DNA of 64,000 nucleotides from JAEUMD01 sp937950105 (lineage in GTDB: Bacteria; Pseudomonadota; Alphaproteobacteria; Rhizobiales; Hyphomicrobiaceae), in contig DAISIT010000004.1 of assembly GCA_036821845.1 (NCBI GenBank), positions 24,288 through 88,287 on the forward strand. The letters run 5' to 3'. Positions 25,071-34,465 of this stretch are shown in pieces. How positions within the stretch are numbered: the first letter of the stretch is position 1; each line of letters begins with the position of its first letter. Position numbers and translations under genes: made by a program. The notes under the pieces are model-generated. The model worked only from the letters and a program-made list of their open reading frames with translations, was not told the DNA's origin and did not search any database.

Positions 25071-25125
25071 GTCGTGGTGATTTGGCCGGCCGGCTTGCAG
25101 CCACGTTAAACAACTCGCTAAAATG
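25071..25125 (+). promoter_or_regulatory. SAM-II riboswitch
   Basis: The segment matches the SAM-II consensus: CGTGG at 25073-25077 pairs with CCACG at 25101-25105 (stem P1), the loop carries TGATTTGGCC and GGCTTGCAG, and after TTAAAC comes GCTAAAA at 25117-25123, which closes the pseudoknot that holds S-adenosylmethionine. It lies 110 bases before metX, the usual target of this class in alphaproteobacteria. High SAM should lower metX-metW expression. Short GC hairpins follow between 25140 and 25185 and may form the expression platform. Confidence 0.92.
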
Positions 25126-25234
25126 GCCGTGCGCGACCGATCAGCGGTTGAGCCCGGCCATCCGGGCAAAGCCCGCGGGATCGGTCGTTTCGTTTCGATC
25201 GCCCGCCGTGCCTGCCCGAACTGGAGGCACACTG

Positions 25235-26446
25235 ATGGCGGCGGCGACGTCTCCCCTGATCCCGACCGGCAGCCTGACGCCGGAGACCGTCAACCGCCTG
25301 CGCGAGGCGTGGACGCCGTCCAGCAAGGTCGTGCAGTTCGATGCGCCACTGAACCTCGACAGCGGCGCCAGCCTGCCGCAGTTCCAGATCGCCTACGAAA
25401 CCTGGGGTACGCTCAACGCCGACCGCAGCAACGCCGTGCTCGTCTGTCACGCGCTGACGGGAGACCAGTACGTCATCGGCAAGAACCCGGTGACCGGCAA
25501 GCCGGGCTGGTGGGAGACGCTGCTCGGCCCCGGCGAGCCGATCGACACCGACCGCTATTTCGTCGTCTGCTCGAACATCCTCGGCGGCTGCATGGGCTCG
25601 ACCGGGCCGGCCTCGATCAACCCGGCCACCGGGCAGCCCTACGGCCTCGACTTCCCCGTCATCACCATCGGCGACATGGTCGAGGCACAGGTGCGCCTGA
25701 TCGACCATCTCGGCATCGACAAGCTGTTCGCGGTCATCGGCGGCTCCATGGGCGGTATGCAGGTGCTGGAGTGGTGCGCGCGCTATCCTTCGCGCGTGTT
25801 CGCGGCGCTGCCGATCGCCACCGCTCCCTGCCATTCCTCGCAGAACATCGCCTTCCACGAGGTCGGACGTCAGGCGGTGATGGCCGATCCCGACTGGCGG
25901 CGCGGGGAGTATCTGGTGCAGGGCACGATCCCGAAGAACGGCCTCGCAGTGGCGCGCATGGCGGCGCACATCACGTATCTGTCGGAGGAAGCGCTGCAGA
26001 AGAAGTTCGGCCGCAACCTGCAGGATCGCGCGGTCCGCACCTTCTCGTTCGACGCCGACTTCCAGGTGGAAAGCTACCTCCGTTACCAGGGCTCGACGTT
26101 CGTCGATCGCTTCGACGCCAACAGCTATCTCTACATCACGCGTGCGATGGACTACTTCGATCTCGCCGCCGAGCATGGCGACGTGCTGGCCAATGCGTTC
26201 CGCAACACGCCGACGCGCTTCTGCGTCGTCTCGTTCACGTCCGACTGGCTTTACCCGACGCGCGAGAGCCGCGAGATCGTGCACGCGCTGAATGCGGTCG
26301 CGGCCAACGTGTCGTTCGTCGAGATCGAGAGCAACAAGGGCCACGATGCGTTCCTGCTCGAGGAGCCGGAGTTCTTCGCCACCGTGCAGGGCTTCATCGA
26401 CGCGGCAGCACGTCATCGCGGCCTGATCCACGGGAGGCGCACATGA
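25235..26446 (+). CDS. metX: Homoserine O-acetyltransferase
   Basis: The 403-residue alpha/beta hydrolase acetylates (or succinylates) homoserine in methionine synthesis. The nucleophile Ser171 lies in IGGSMGGMQVLEW; the Asp is in SFTSDWLYPT and the His in NKGHDAFLLE. NILGGCMGSTGPASINP is typical of MetX. Whether the acyl donor is acetyl-CoA or succinyl-CoA cannot be told safely from motifs alone. The ATG at 25235 has GGAGG seven bases upstream. The SAM-II riboswitch controls it, and metW overlaps its stop. Confidence 0.96.
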   Translation: MAAATSPLIPTGSLTPETVNRLREAWTPSSKVVQFDAPLNLDSGASLPQFQIAYETWGTLNADRSNAVLVCHALTGDQYVIGKNPVTGKPGWWETLLGPGEPIDTDRYFVVCSNILGGCMGSTGPASINPATGQPYGLDFPVITIGDMVEAQVRLIDHLGIDKLFAVIGGSMGGMQVLEWCARYPSRVFAALPIATAPCHSSQNIAFHEVGRQAVMADPDWRRGEYLVQGTIPKNGLAVARMAAHITYLSEEALQKKFGRNLQDRAVRTFSFDADFQVESYLRYQGSTFVDRFDANSYLYITRAMDYFDLAAEHGDVLANAFRNTPTRFCVVSFTSDWLYPTRESREIVHALNAVAANVSFVEIESNKGHDAFLLEEPEFFATVQGFIDAAARHRGLIHGRRT

Positions 26447-27111
26447 GCGCTGCGACGCAAACGGCGGCCACGGCGCATGGAACGCATCATCACGCGCCTG
26501 CGCTGCGCGCCGATCACCTGCTGATCGCCGAGATGGTGCGGCCGGGGTCGCGCGTGCTCGACGTCGGCTGCGGCGACGGCGCCCTGCTGCAACTGCTGGA
26601 GGACACCAAGGGCGTCGACGGGCGCGGCATCGAGCTGTCGCGCGAGCGCGTCAACGCCTGCGTGGCACGCGGCCTCTCCGTGATCCAGGGCGACGCCGAC
26701 CGCGATCTCGCCGACTATCCCGACGACGCCTTCGACTATTCGATCCTGAGCCTCACCATCCAGGCGACGCGCCAGCCGAAGACCGTGCTCGAGAACCTGC
26801 TGCGCATCGGCCATCGCGCCATCGTCTCGTTCCCGAACTTCGGCCATTGGCGCATCCGCTCGCAGCTCATGTTCACCGGCCGCATGCCGATCACGCCGAA
26901 CCTGCCCGAGCAGTGGTACGCGAGCCCCGACGGGCACCTCTGCACCATCAAGGATTTCGCCACGCTGGTCGGCCAGATCGACGCCGAAGTGGAGGACGCG
27001 TTCTCGTTCAACGCGCGCGGGCGGCGCATGGGCGTCAAAAGCTCGCTCGGCCTGCAGAACCTGTTCGGGGAAAAGGCCGTGTTCCTGCTGAAGCGCCGCG
27101 GCAAGGTGTGA
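26443..27111 (+). CDS. metW: Methionine biosynthesis protein MetW
   Basis: The 222-residue protein is a MetW-type SAM-methyltransferase-like protein: glycine loop VLDVGCGDGALL, GRGIELSRE, and the family segment FPNFGHWRIRSQLMFTGRMP. It is found beside metX in many proteobacteria and is needed for full MetX activity. The ATG overlaps the metX stop (ATGA) and a GGGAGG lies upstream, so the genes are translationally coupled and under the same riboswitch. Confidence 0.95.
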   Translation: MSAATQTAATAHGTHHHAPALRADHLLIAEMVRPGSRVLDVGCGDGALLQLLEDTKGVDGRGIELSRERVNACVARGLSVIQGDADRDLADYPDDAFDYSILSLTIQATRQPKTVLENLLRIGHRAIVSFPNFGHWRIRSQLMFTGRMPITPNLPEQWYASPDGHLCTIKDFATLVGQIDAEVEDAFSFNARGRRMGVKSSLGLQNLFGEKAVFLLKRRGKV

Positions 27112-27263
27112 CGGCGGCGCTTCACGACGCGAGCAGGGCGGCAGATCGGCCATTCGTTAATCATGGTTTATAAAGTGCTACCGCAACTTGGGGTGCGCGA
27201 TTAATCTCGGCTTTGAGCCGCCGGACACCCCACCCGTCCGGCGCGCCAAGGAGGCCAGTATCC

Positions 27264-27674
27264 ATGCGTAATCCGAGATCGATCCTCGGCGCGGCGATCG
27301 CCGCCGTTGCCCTTTGTGGCGCGGCGCTGCCTGCCGCCGCCGGTACCACCCGCATCGAGACGCGCCCGTTCTACGGTGCCGTCGTCACCATCGAGGAAGG
27401 CGTGCGCGTGTTCCGCCCGCTGCCGAACACCGACCGCGTCATCATCAATCCGGGCGGGCAGACGCCGCTGTCGCTCGGCTTCAACGAGACCTACGTCAAC
27501 GAGCGCAACTACAACTACAATTACAACTCGACCGAAAGTGGCGGCGGCGGTCGCGGCGGCGTTCCCTACGGCGTCGGCGGCTTCTATGGCTACGGCCACG
27601 GCAAAGGGCACCACGGCGGCCGCAACGGCGGCCAGCACTACGGCGGAGGCATGCCGGGTCGTGGCGTGCGCTGA
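27264..27674 (+). CDS. Secreted glycine-rich protein of unknown function
   Basis: The 136-residue protein has a clear signal peptide (basic start, hydrophobic core, cut after ALPAAAG near residue 26). The middle is a small domain (VVTIEEGVRVFRPLPNTDRVIINPG). The last 50 residues are rich in Gly, His and Tyr (GGFYGYGHGKGHHGGRNGG), preceded by an Asn-Tyr repeat. His/Gly-rich tails can bind metals, but nothing shows this here. AAGGAGG before the ATG at 27264 supports the start. Confidence 0.75.
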   Translation: MRNPRSILGAAIAAVALCGAALPAAAGTTRIETRPFYGAVVTIEEGVRVFRPLPNTDRVIINPGGQTPLSLGFNETYVNERNYNYNYNSTESGGGGRGGVPYGVGGFYGYGHGKGHHGGRNGGQHYGGGMPGRGVR

Positions 27675-27903
27675 CTGCTGGCGTGGGCCGCGAGCAAGAA
27701 TGGGCTTCGTAGTCACAGCTTGAGAGCGTCCAGTTCGCGCTTCCGATGGGGGCGCAAGCGCAAATGCACTTTTGGTCACACGCGATCGGGCTCTCTCGGC
27801 TTGAGGCGCGAGGCTGACATCGCTACGAGTTGGCGGGCGTGGTTGGGTGAACCCTGGCTGCGCCTTTGCCTTGTTTGCGACGACGCACCGGGCCATCCGA
27901 CAC

Positions 27904-28680
27904 ATGCCGCGCTACCGCATCACCATCGAGTATGACGGCACGCCGTTCGTCGGCTGGCAGCGCCAGGCCGCCGGCGTCAGCGTGCAAGGCGCCATCGAGG
28001 ATGCCATCCACGCCTTCTGTGGCGAGCGGGTGACGATCCGCGCGGCCGGGCGCACCGATGCGGGCGTGCACGCCACGGCGCAGGTGGCGCATTTCGATCT
28101 CGACCGCGCGCGCGACCCGTTCGTCATCCGCGCGGCCATCAACCAGCACCTGAAGCCGCGCCACGCCGTGGTGCTGGAATGTGCCGGGACGGCGGCGGAT
28201 TTCGACGCGCGGTTTTCCGCGACCGCGCGCCACTATCTCTACCGCATCCTCAATCGCCGCGCGCCGCCGGCTCTCGACGCACACCGCGTCTGGTGGGTGG
28301 CGATCGACCTCGACGCAGGCGCCATGGCAGAGGGTGCGGCGCATCTTATCGGCCGCCACGACTTCACGACGTTTCGCGCCGCGCAATGCCAGGCGTCATC
28401 ACCTCTACGCACGCTCGACCGGCTCGATGTGACGCGCGATGGTGACGTGATCGAGATCCGTGCGTCGGCGCGCTCGTTCCTGCATCATCAGGTGCGCTCG
28501 ATGGTCGGCAGCCTGAAGTACGTCGGCGAGGGCAAGTGGCGTCCCGAGGACATGGCCCGTGCTCTGGCGGCGCGCGACCGCAAGGCGTGCGGCGTCGTGG
28601 CGCCCGCGAGCGGCCTCTACCTCATCGGCGTCGACTACGGCGCACGCAGTGCTGGCGCTAACGACCAAGACGGCGATTGA
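27904..28680 (+). CDS. truA: tRNA pseudouridine(38-40) synthase
   Basis: The 258-residue enzyme makes pseudouridine at positions 38-40 of tRNA anticodon arms. The catalytic Asp is in RAAGRTDAGVHATAQV; the N-terminal IEYDGTPFVGWQRQ and the C-terminal FLHHQVRSMVGSL segments are family marks. The ATG at 27904 starts right at the conserved MPRYRITIEYDG; a GTG at 27847 in frame is less likely. Length is normal. It stands alone here, without fmt or def. Confidence 0.96.
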   Translation: MPRYRITIEYDGTPFVGWQRQAAGVSVQGAIEDAIHAFCGERVTIRAAGRTDAGVHATAQVAHFDLDRARDPFVIRAAINQHLKPRHAVVLECAGTAADFDARFSATARHYLYRILNRRAPPALDAHRVWWVAIDLDAGAMAEGAAHLIGRHDFTTFRAAQCQASSPLRTLDRLDVTRDGDVIEIRASARSFLHHQVRSMVGSLKYVGEGKWRPEDMARALAARDRKACGVVAPASGLYLIGVDYGARSAGANDQDGD

Positions 28681-28815
28681 GTGGCGCGAGCAATGGTACC
28701 TCAGGCCGGGTAATCGAACGTCCGCATGTCCTGACGGCGCTTGCCCTTGACATGACTAATCTGGCGCTGATCCATGCGTATTCAATATTGCTGCGAATCT
28801 AGGATGGAGTCTCTG

Positions 28816-29076
28816 ATGTACGGACTGATCGGATTCGTTATAGCCGTGTTTGTGCGCGACATGCGACTCGGGTTCGTGCTCATGGTAGCTTTCTGCGGGC
28901 TATCAGCAGTTGCGGCGTCAATGATGCTAGATATCCCGGCTCTTCGTGCCGTGCCGCTCGCCCTACTCTCCGGTGCAGTTTGGTTCGGAATCGGCCACGT
29001 CGTTGTGAGGGCTTTAGACAGCCTTGAGGTTTGGTTCCAGCGACGCATCGTGGCGCAGACAAAACAATCGCGTTAA
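28816..29076 (+). CDS. Small membrane protein
   Basis: The 86-residue frame has three hydrophobic segments (LIGFVIAVFV, LGFVLMVAFCGLSAVAASMML, VPLALLSGAVWFGIGHVVV) and a basic end. GGAG lies six bases before the ATG at 28816, which I prefer over the ATG at 28804. Base composition is less GC-rich than in neighbours, so it may be a recent arrival. No family recognised. Confidence 0.55.
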   Translation: MYGLIGFVIAVFVRDMRLGFVLMVAFCGLSAVAASMMLDIPALRAVPLALLSGAVWFGIGHVVVRALDSLEVWFQRRIVAQTKQSR

Positions 29077-29237
29077 TTGTTCTGGATCGATCGCTCTGAC
29101 CTCAAGAGGCGCTACGACTTTGGAGTTGGTGAATACCTGGTGCGCGTAACGGCGCGACGCCCTTGCAATCGAACGGCTTGATTGTTCAATAGCTGTACTC
29201 GGCATGAAGCACCCGCTCGCAAACCGGAACGCTCGAG

Positions 29238-30206
29238 ATGACAACGGGGACGCTCAAACAGGCCATACAGCAGCAGCGTCAGGAGCTGACGGCTCGGCTC
29301 GGCGCCAGCATGCGTGCCCTCGCAGGCAGATGCCGCGATGTCTTTGCCGATCGCGCCGCCGTCGAGGCGATACTCGCCGCCGAACTCGCCGGAATGCCGC
29401 ATTGCAAGCATCTCTTCGCGCTCGACGCGCACGGCCGCCAGTTCGTCGACAACATCACGCGCGACGGACGTGATCCGTCCCACTTCGGACGCGATCGCTC
29501 GCGCCGGCCCTATCTCGAGGGTGTCGTCGGCAGCACGGATTTCAAGCTGTCGGAAGCCTACATCAGCCGCAACCGCAAGCGGCCGATGCTGACGGCGGTG
29601 CAGGTGGTGCGCGACAACGACGGCCGCATGATCGGATTTCTCGGCGCCGACTACGACCTGCGCGAGTTGCCGGCGACTGAGGACCTGTATCAGGAGGCCG
29701 CCGGCTGGCGTCAGGTCAAAGGCGATCCGGCGATCCGGGGCGGCCTCTTCGCGCAGACGCGGGTACAGAGCGTCGTGGACGACCATCTCGACGTGGTGCT
29801 GCCACTGATGACCGAGCTCATGACGGAGCGCGGCATCTTCCACGGCAAGCTGCATTTCTCCAGCAGCCGCGCCTCGATCTGGCCGATGAGTGATCCCTAC
29901 AGCTACCGGCTGCTCGATGCGACCGACCTGCTCGATCCCGGCACGTGCCTCGCCTACAAGAACGAACGGTATCCCGATTGCGCTTGCGTACCGCGCGAGA
30001 CCATCCCCGCGATCTTCGCCATGTTTCGCGAACTGCGCCTCGCCGACGAGACGATCTATCTGCGCTCCGGCTCGCTCAACATCTGCAACGGCCTCGTCAG
30101 CTTGAACTTCTCGTGCGACGGCACGCACTATGCCCGCTACGACGAGCTTCTCGGTCGCGGCATCGATTTCTGGCTCGGTGGCGCCGTGAGTATCAGGTCC
30201 CCGTGA
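29238..30206 (+). CDS. PDC (Cache-like) sensor domain protein without output domain
   Basis: The 322-residue protein has a PDC sensor fold: a helical N-terminus (AIQQQRQELTARLGASMRALA), then HCKHLFALDAHGRQFVDNITRDG, FGRDRSRRPYLEGVVGSTDFKLSEAYISRNRKRPM-like segments (given in parts) and VQVVRDNDGRMIGFLGADYDL, the typical end of a ligand-binding PAS-like domain. A second part includes KLHFSSSRASIWP. There is no signal peptide, membrane segment or signalling output domain, which is unusual for PDC domains. A GAGATG context precedes the ATG at 29238. Ligand and role are unknown. Confidence 0.75.
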   Translation: MTTGTLKQAIQQQRQELTARLGASMRALAGRCRDVFADRAAVEAILAAELAGMPHCKHLFALDAHGRQFVDNITRDGRDPSHFGRDRSRRPYLEGVVGSTDFKLSEAYISRNRKRPMLTAVQVVRDNDGRMIGFLGADYDLRELPATEDLYQEAAGWRQVKGDPAIRGGLFAQTRVQSVVDDHLDVVLPLMTELMTERGIFHGKLHFSSSRASIWPMSDPYSYRLLDATDLLDPGTCLAYKNERYPDCACVPRETIPAIFAMFRELRLADETIYLRSGSLNICNGLVSLNFSCDGTHYARYDELLGRGIDFWLGGAVSIRSP

Positions 30207-30248
30207 GAGCTACGGCACGCGCGGACGAGGTGCAGCGGCCGATCCCGC

Positions 30249-30470
30249 TCACGGGTGCATGCGGTCTTCCTCGTCGAGGCTCGGACGACGTGGCCGGGGA
30301 CCGTGGTTTTTCGGCAGCAGCAACAGCACGATCAGCGCCGGCGGCAGCACGAACGACCATGCGGCCCAGAACGAATAGTCGCGGTTCTTCATGCCGGCGA
30401 GCATGGCGCCGGCAATGCCGCTGACGATCATGAGCACACCGGCGCCGACGATGTACTTGACGGGGTCCAC
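30249..30470 (-). CDS. Small two-helix membrane protein
   Basis: The 73-residue protein has two membrane helices (YIVGAGVLMIVSGIAGAML and AAWSFVLPPALIVLLLLP) and a polar, charged end. I chose the GTG start at 30470 because GGGAG lies ten bases upstream. No known family. It sits between the PDC gene and nadC, same strand as nadC, 130 bases downstream of it. Confidence 0.6.
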   Translation of the reverse strand: MDPVKYIVGAGVLMIVSGIAGAMLAGMKNRDYSFWAAWSFVLPPALIVLLLLPKNHGPRPRRPSLDEEDRMHP

Positions 30471-30600
30471 GTATTTTCTCCCAGGCTGCGGCCCGCCTCG
30501 GAGGCGGGACCGACGCAACGGTTCTCCGCTGCAAGTATGTCAAAAGCGCGCCCGCGTCACCGGGTGAGACGCCGCACCTCAGCAAGCGACTGATCAGGCG

Positions 30601-31494
30601 TTAAAAATCGAGACCGAGATCGAGAACGGGCGCCGAGTGGGTCAGCGCGCCGACCGAGATCAGATCGACGCCCGCTTCCGCAATCGCGCGCACGGTATCG
30701 AGATTGACACCGCCGGAGGCTTCGGCCAGCGCGCGACCGCCGATCATGGCGACGGCCTTTCGCAGGGTCTCGGGCGCCATGTTGTCGAGCAGCACGGCAT
30801 CGACCTTGTGCGCGAGCACCGTCGCCAGTTGTTCGAGCGTATCGACCTCGACCTCGATCTTCACCATGTGGCCGGCGTGGGCGCGCGCGGCACGGATGGC
30901 TTCACCGACACCACCGACGGCGGCGATGTGGTTGTCCTTGATGAGCACGGCGTCGTAGAGGCCGATACGGTGATTGGAGCCGCCGCCGCAGCGCACGGCA
31001 TATTTCTCGAACGCGCGCAGGCCTGGCGTCGTCTTTCTCGTATCGACGATCTTCGCCGCCGTGCCCTCGACCGCGTCGACGTAGCGGCGGGTGAGTGTGG
31101 CGATGCCCGACATGCGGCCCATGAAGTTGAGCGCGACGCGCTCGCCCGTCAGGATGGCGCGCGCCGGGCCCTCGATACGCAACACCACATCACCGGGCGA
31201 GACGGTGGAGCCGTCACCGTGGACCGCCGTCACGCGCACACGCTCGTCCACCTCGCGGAAGGCGGCGATGGCGACATCGACACCCGAGATCACGCCCGGC
31301 TTGCGTGCAACCATCACGGCGCGGGCCATGGTCGTCGCGGGAATGGTCGCGTTCGTCGTGATGTCGCCGACGAGCCCGAGGTCCTCGGCCAGCGCATCGG
31401 CGACGGCGCGGCGGATCACGGTCGCCGGCAGCGGTGCGAGATCGGAGACGTGGACCTCTGCAACGGCCGATGGGCTCGCGGTGCTCTTCTTCAC
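30601..31494 (-). CDS. nadC: Nicotinate-nucleotide diphosphorylase (carboxylating)
   Basis: The 297-residue enzyme makes nicotinate mononucleotide from quinolinate and PRPP, the third step of de novo NAD synthesis. Family marks are EDLGLVGDITT, the substrate site DTRKTTPGLR followed by KYAVRCGGGSNHRIGLYD, IKDNHI and the ASGGVNLDTV phosphate loop. The GTG at 31494 overlaps the nadB stop (GTGA), which I prefer over a GTG at 31503. Third gene of the nadABC operon. Confidence 0.96.
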   Translation of the reverse strand: MKKSTASPSAVAEVHVSDLAPLPATVIRRAVADALAEDLGLVGDITTNATIPATTMARAVMVARKPGVISGVDVAIAAFREVDERVRVTAVHGDGSTVSPGDVVLRIEGPARAILTGERVALNFMGRMSGIATLTRRYVDAVEGTAAKIVDTRKTTPGLRAFEKYAVRCGGGSNHRIGLYDAVLIKDNHIAAVGGVGEAIRAARAHAGHMVKIEVEVDTLEQLATVLAHKVDAVLLDNMAPETLRKAVAMIGGRALAEASGGVNLDTVRAIAEAGVDLISVGALTHSAPVLDLGLDF

Positions 31495-33197
31495 GGCGCG
31501 CACGCGACCTCCGCATCGCAGGCGAGGAACGCTTCGGCACCCGCCGCTATCGTCGAGGCGCGCATGCGGGCTTCGAAGGCCTCGAGTTCGCCGAGCGTCA
31601 TGAAGCTGCGCTTGGCCTGCGCCGGATCGGCTTCGGGGAAATCGCTGCGATAGTGGCCGCCACGGCTTTCCGCACGCAGCAGCGCCGCAGCGGTGACGAA
31701 GCGCGCCGTCAGCAGCATGTTGGCGAGCTGCGCATCGCCATGCGCCTCGTCGGCCAACTCCGCCAGTCGGATCAGCGCCCGCGCCAGACCGTGGCGATGG
31801 CGCACGACCCCGACCTCGGCGTTCATGATGTCGCGCAACTCGTCGTGGATCGCCTCGCGTTCACGGCTCGACATCGGCATCGAAGTCCGCACCGGATGCA
31901 GCGCCGCGGCTTCGAGGACGCGGCCGTCGCGCACCGTGCCGGCGATGTCGTCGGCGACGCGCGCCGCGAACACGACGGCCTCGAGCAGCGAGTTCGAGGC
32001 CAGCCGGTTGGCGCCATGCAGCCCGGTCGAGGCGACCTCGCCGACCGCCCAAAGCCCGGCGACGCTGGTGCGCCCGCGCGTGTCGGTGGCGATGCCGCCC
32101 ATGTGATAGTGCTCGGCAGGTGCCACCGGGATCGGTTCGCGCACAGGATCGATACCGGCGGCGCGGCAGTGCGCGTAAACGGTCGGGAACAACTCGGGGA
32201 AGCGCGCGCCAATGGCCGCGCGGCAATCGAGGTAGGGCTGGCGGCCGGCGGCGATCTCGCTGGCCACGGCGCGAGCGACGATGTCGCGGGGCGCGAGTTC
32301 GGCGGACGGGTGCACGCCGGGCATGAAGCGGCGGCCGGTGCCGTCGACGAGGAGCGCGCCTTCGCCGCGCAGCGCTTCCGATGCGAGCGGGGCGGGATCG
32401 GCGCCGACATCGAGCGCGGTCGGGTGGAACTGCACGAACTCGGCGTCGGCGATGACCGCTCCGGCGCGGGCTGCGAACGCCAGCGCTTCGCCGCGTGCGT
32501 AAGCCGGGTTGGTCGTGACGCGATAGAGCGCGCCGATGCCGCCGGTCGCCAGCACGACGGCGCGGGCGGGCAACAGATCGTAGGTGTCGGTACGTGAGGA
32601 CCTTGCGCCCGTGACCGCGCTCGTGCCCGCGCCGCGCTTGAGGCGGACGCCGCTGACGCTGCCCTGCTGGTGAATGAGGTCGATCGCCTCGTAACCCTCG
32701 AGCACGCGGATCGACGGCGTCTCGCGCACGCGCGCGATCAACGCCTGCATGATCGCGGCGCCGGCGCGATCACCGGCCACGCGTACGACTCGCTTCTCCG
32801 AGTGCGCGGCCTCGCGCGACAGTACGAAGCCGCCGCTGGTGTCGCGATCGAACGGCACGCCGAAAGCGACGAGATCGGCGATGCGGTCGGCCGCTTCGTC
32901 GGCGACCAGATGCGCCACCTCGGGATCGACGATACCGGCGCCTGCAGCGAGCGTATCGGCCGTATGCTTCTCCGCGCTGTCGCCCTCACCGACGGCAGCG
33001 GCGACGCCACCCTGCGCCCACACACTCGACGCGCCTTCGCCGAGCCGCGCGGCGGCGACCACCGTGACGGGCGTGGGCGCGAGGCGCAGCGCGGTGAACA
33101 GTCCGGCGAGGCCGGCGCCGACGATGACGATGTCGCCCGTGGAGCGCGGCGCGCCTGCCGGGCGGAACGTCCCCTTCGCGGTCATCCGGTCACTCAT
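31491..33197 (-). CDS. nadB: L-aspartate oxidase
   Basis: The 568-residue flavoenzyme oxidises aspartate to iminoaspartate, the first step of de novo NAD synthesis. The FAD-binding GxGxxG is in DIVIVGAGLAGLFTALRL; SSVWAQGGVAAA, the HTADTLAAGAGI segment, QFHPTAL and the EHYHMGGIATDT active-site region are as in NadB of the fumarate reductase family. GGGAG upstream supports the ATG at 33197. It lies 93 bases after nadA and overlaps nadC. Confidence 0.96.
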   Translation of the reverse strand: MSDRMTAKGTFRPAGAPRSTGDIVIVGAGLAGLFTALRLAPTPVTVVAAARLGEGASSVWAQGGVAAAVGEGDSAEKHTADTLAAGAGIVDPEVAHLVADEAADRIADLVAFGVPFDRDTSGGFVLSREAAHSEKRVVRVAGDRAGAAIMQALIARVRETPSIRVLEGYEAIDLIHQQGSVSGVRLKRGAGTSAVTGARSSRTDTYDLLPARAVVLATGGIGALYRVTTNPAYARGEALAFAARAGAVIADAEFVQFHPTALDVGADPAPLASEALRGEGALLVDGTGRRFMPGVHPSAELAPRDIVARAVASEIAAGRQPYLDCRAAIGARFPELFPTVYAHCRAAGIDPVREPIPVAPAEHYHMGGIATDTRGRTSVAGLWAVGEVASTGLHGANRLASNSLLEAVVFAARVADDIAGTVRDGRVLEAAALHPVRTSMPMSSREREAIHDELRDIMNAEVGVVRHRHGLARALIRLAELADEAHGDAQLANMLLTARFVTAAALLRAESRGGHYRSDFPEADPAQAKRSFMTLGELEAFEARMRASTIAAGAEAFLACDAEVACAP

Positions 33198-33290
33198 TCG
33201 TCGTCTCCCAACGGTCGAGGTGAAGCGCTGGTTCGAAGGAGAAACGTGCGGCGCAAAGAACCGGAGTTCATTACGCCGCACGGGTCGGGA

Positions 33291-34367
33291 TCAGCTCGTC
33301 AGGTTCACCATGCGCTCGACCGCTCGGCGCGCCCTCTCGGCGACGGTCGGATCGACATGCACCTCGTGCTGCATGTACCTGAGGCTGTCGTAGATCTTCT
33401 CGAGGCTGATGCGCTTCATGTGCGGGCAGAGATTGCACGGCCGCACGAAATCGACGTCGGGCGCCTCCGCCGCGACGTTGGATGCCATCGAGCACTCGGT
33501 GACGAGCACGACCTTCTTCGGCCGCTTCGTCTTGACCCAGTCGATCATGGCGGCGGTCGAGCCGGTGAAGTCGGCCGTCTTGATGACGTCCGGCGGGCAC
33601 TCCGGGTGCGCGATGATCTTGGTCGCCGGGTCGGCCTCGCGATAGGCTTCGAGTTCCTCGGCGGTGAAGCGCTCGTGAACCTCGCAGGCGCCCTTCCAGG
33701 CGATGATCTCGACCTTGGTGAGGGTCTGCACGTACTTGGCGAGATACTGGTCCGGGATCAGCAGCACGCGCGGCGCGCCGAGGCTCTCGACCACCTTGAC
33801 GGCGTTCGACGACGTGCAGGTGATGTCGCATTCGGCCTTCACGGCGGCGCTGGTGTTGACGTAGGTGACGATCGGCACGCCCGGATACGCTTCGCGCAGG
33901 GCGCGCACGTCCGCGGCGGTGATCGATTCCGCGAGCGAGCAGCCGGCCTTCATGTCGGGGATCAGCACCGTCTTGTCGGGCGAGAGCAGCTTCGAGGTCT
34001 CGGCCATGAAGTGAACGCCGGCCTGCACGATCACGTCCGCCTTGGTGCGTGCGGCCTCCTTGGCGAGCTGCAAGCTGTCGCCACGGAAGTCGCCGACGCA
34101 GTGGAAGATCTCCGGCGTCATGTAGTTGTGCGCCAGGATGACGGCGTTGCGTTCCTTCTTCAGCTCGTTGATGGCCTTGATGAGCGGCGCGTAGTGCGGC
34201 CATTCCATCGGCGTGACCACATGCTTCACGCGCTCGTAGAGCGGCGCCATCTCGGCGGCGAGTGCCGGGGTGAACGCGGGCAGATCTCGCAGCGGGGCCG
34301 GGCGGGCACCGACAGGTGCCGGGCAAGCGGCATCGGTGCGGGTCGCGGCTGCGGAAGCGATGGCCAT
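33291..34367 (-). CDS. nadA: Quinolinate synthase
   Basis: The 358-residue enzyme condenses iminoaspartate with dihydroxyacetone phosphate to quinolinate. The three 4Fe-4S ligand Cys residues are found in DMKAGCSLAE, AHPECPPDV-like context and RPCNLCPHMK; ILAHNYMTPEI and GDSLQLA are substrate-site segments. The ATG at 34367 has AGGTGG upstream; a TTG two codons earlier is possible. First gene of nadA-nadB-nadC, with two palindromic operators 65 and 125 bases upstream. Confidence 0.96.
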   Translation of the reverse strand: MAIASAAATRTDAACPAPVGARPAPLRDLPAFTPALAAEMAPLYERVKHVVTPMEWPHYAPLIKAINELKKERNAVILAHNYMTPEIFHCVGDFRGDSLQLAKEAARTKADVIVQAGVHFMAETSKLLSPDKTVLIPDMKAGCSLAESITAADVRALREAYPGVPIVTYVNTSAAVKAECDITCTSSNAVKVVESLGAPRVLLIPDQYLAKYVQTLTKVEIIAWKGACEVHERFTAEELEAYREADPATKIIAHPECPPDVIKTADFTGSTAAMIDWVKTKRPKKVVLVTECSMASNVAAEAPDVDFVRPCNLCPHMKRISLEKIYDSLRYMQHEVHVDPTVAERARRAVERMVNLTS

Positions 34368-34431
34368 GTCCAATCCACCTTCTGCTGACTGCGCCCGTCG
34401 CCGGACGCTGCGTCATCGAGAGGCGTCTCGA

Positions 34432-34448
34432 ATGCTCATTGTGAGCAT
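34432..34448. promoter_or_regulatory. Perfect palindrome, operator 1 of nadABC (probable NadQ site)
   Basis: The sequence ATGCTCA-TTG-TGAGCAT is a perfect 7-3-7 inverted repeat 65 bases before nadA. On the minus strand it overlaps TTATGCT, a possible -10 box, so a bound protein would block transcription. A near copy lies at 34492. The window encodes a NadQ-type regulator at 43.2 kb, which is the likely ligand. The link of motif and protein is my inference. Confidence 0.65.
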
Positions 34449-34465
34449 AAGTCACGCCCGGCTTG

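Noticed and set aside
22843..25113. One 756-codon frame that appears to fuse two proteins before tyrA
   Set aside because: Only the part from 23808 encodes tyrA; upstream, the real gene is hisC in another frame.
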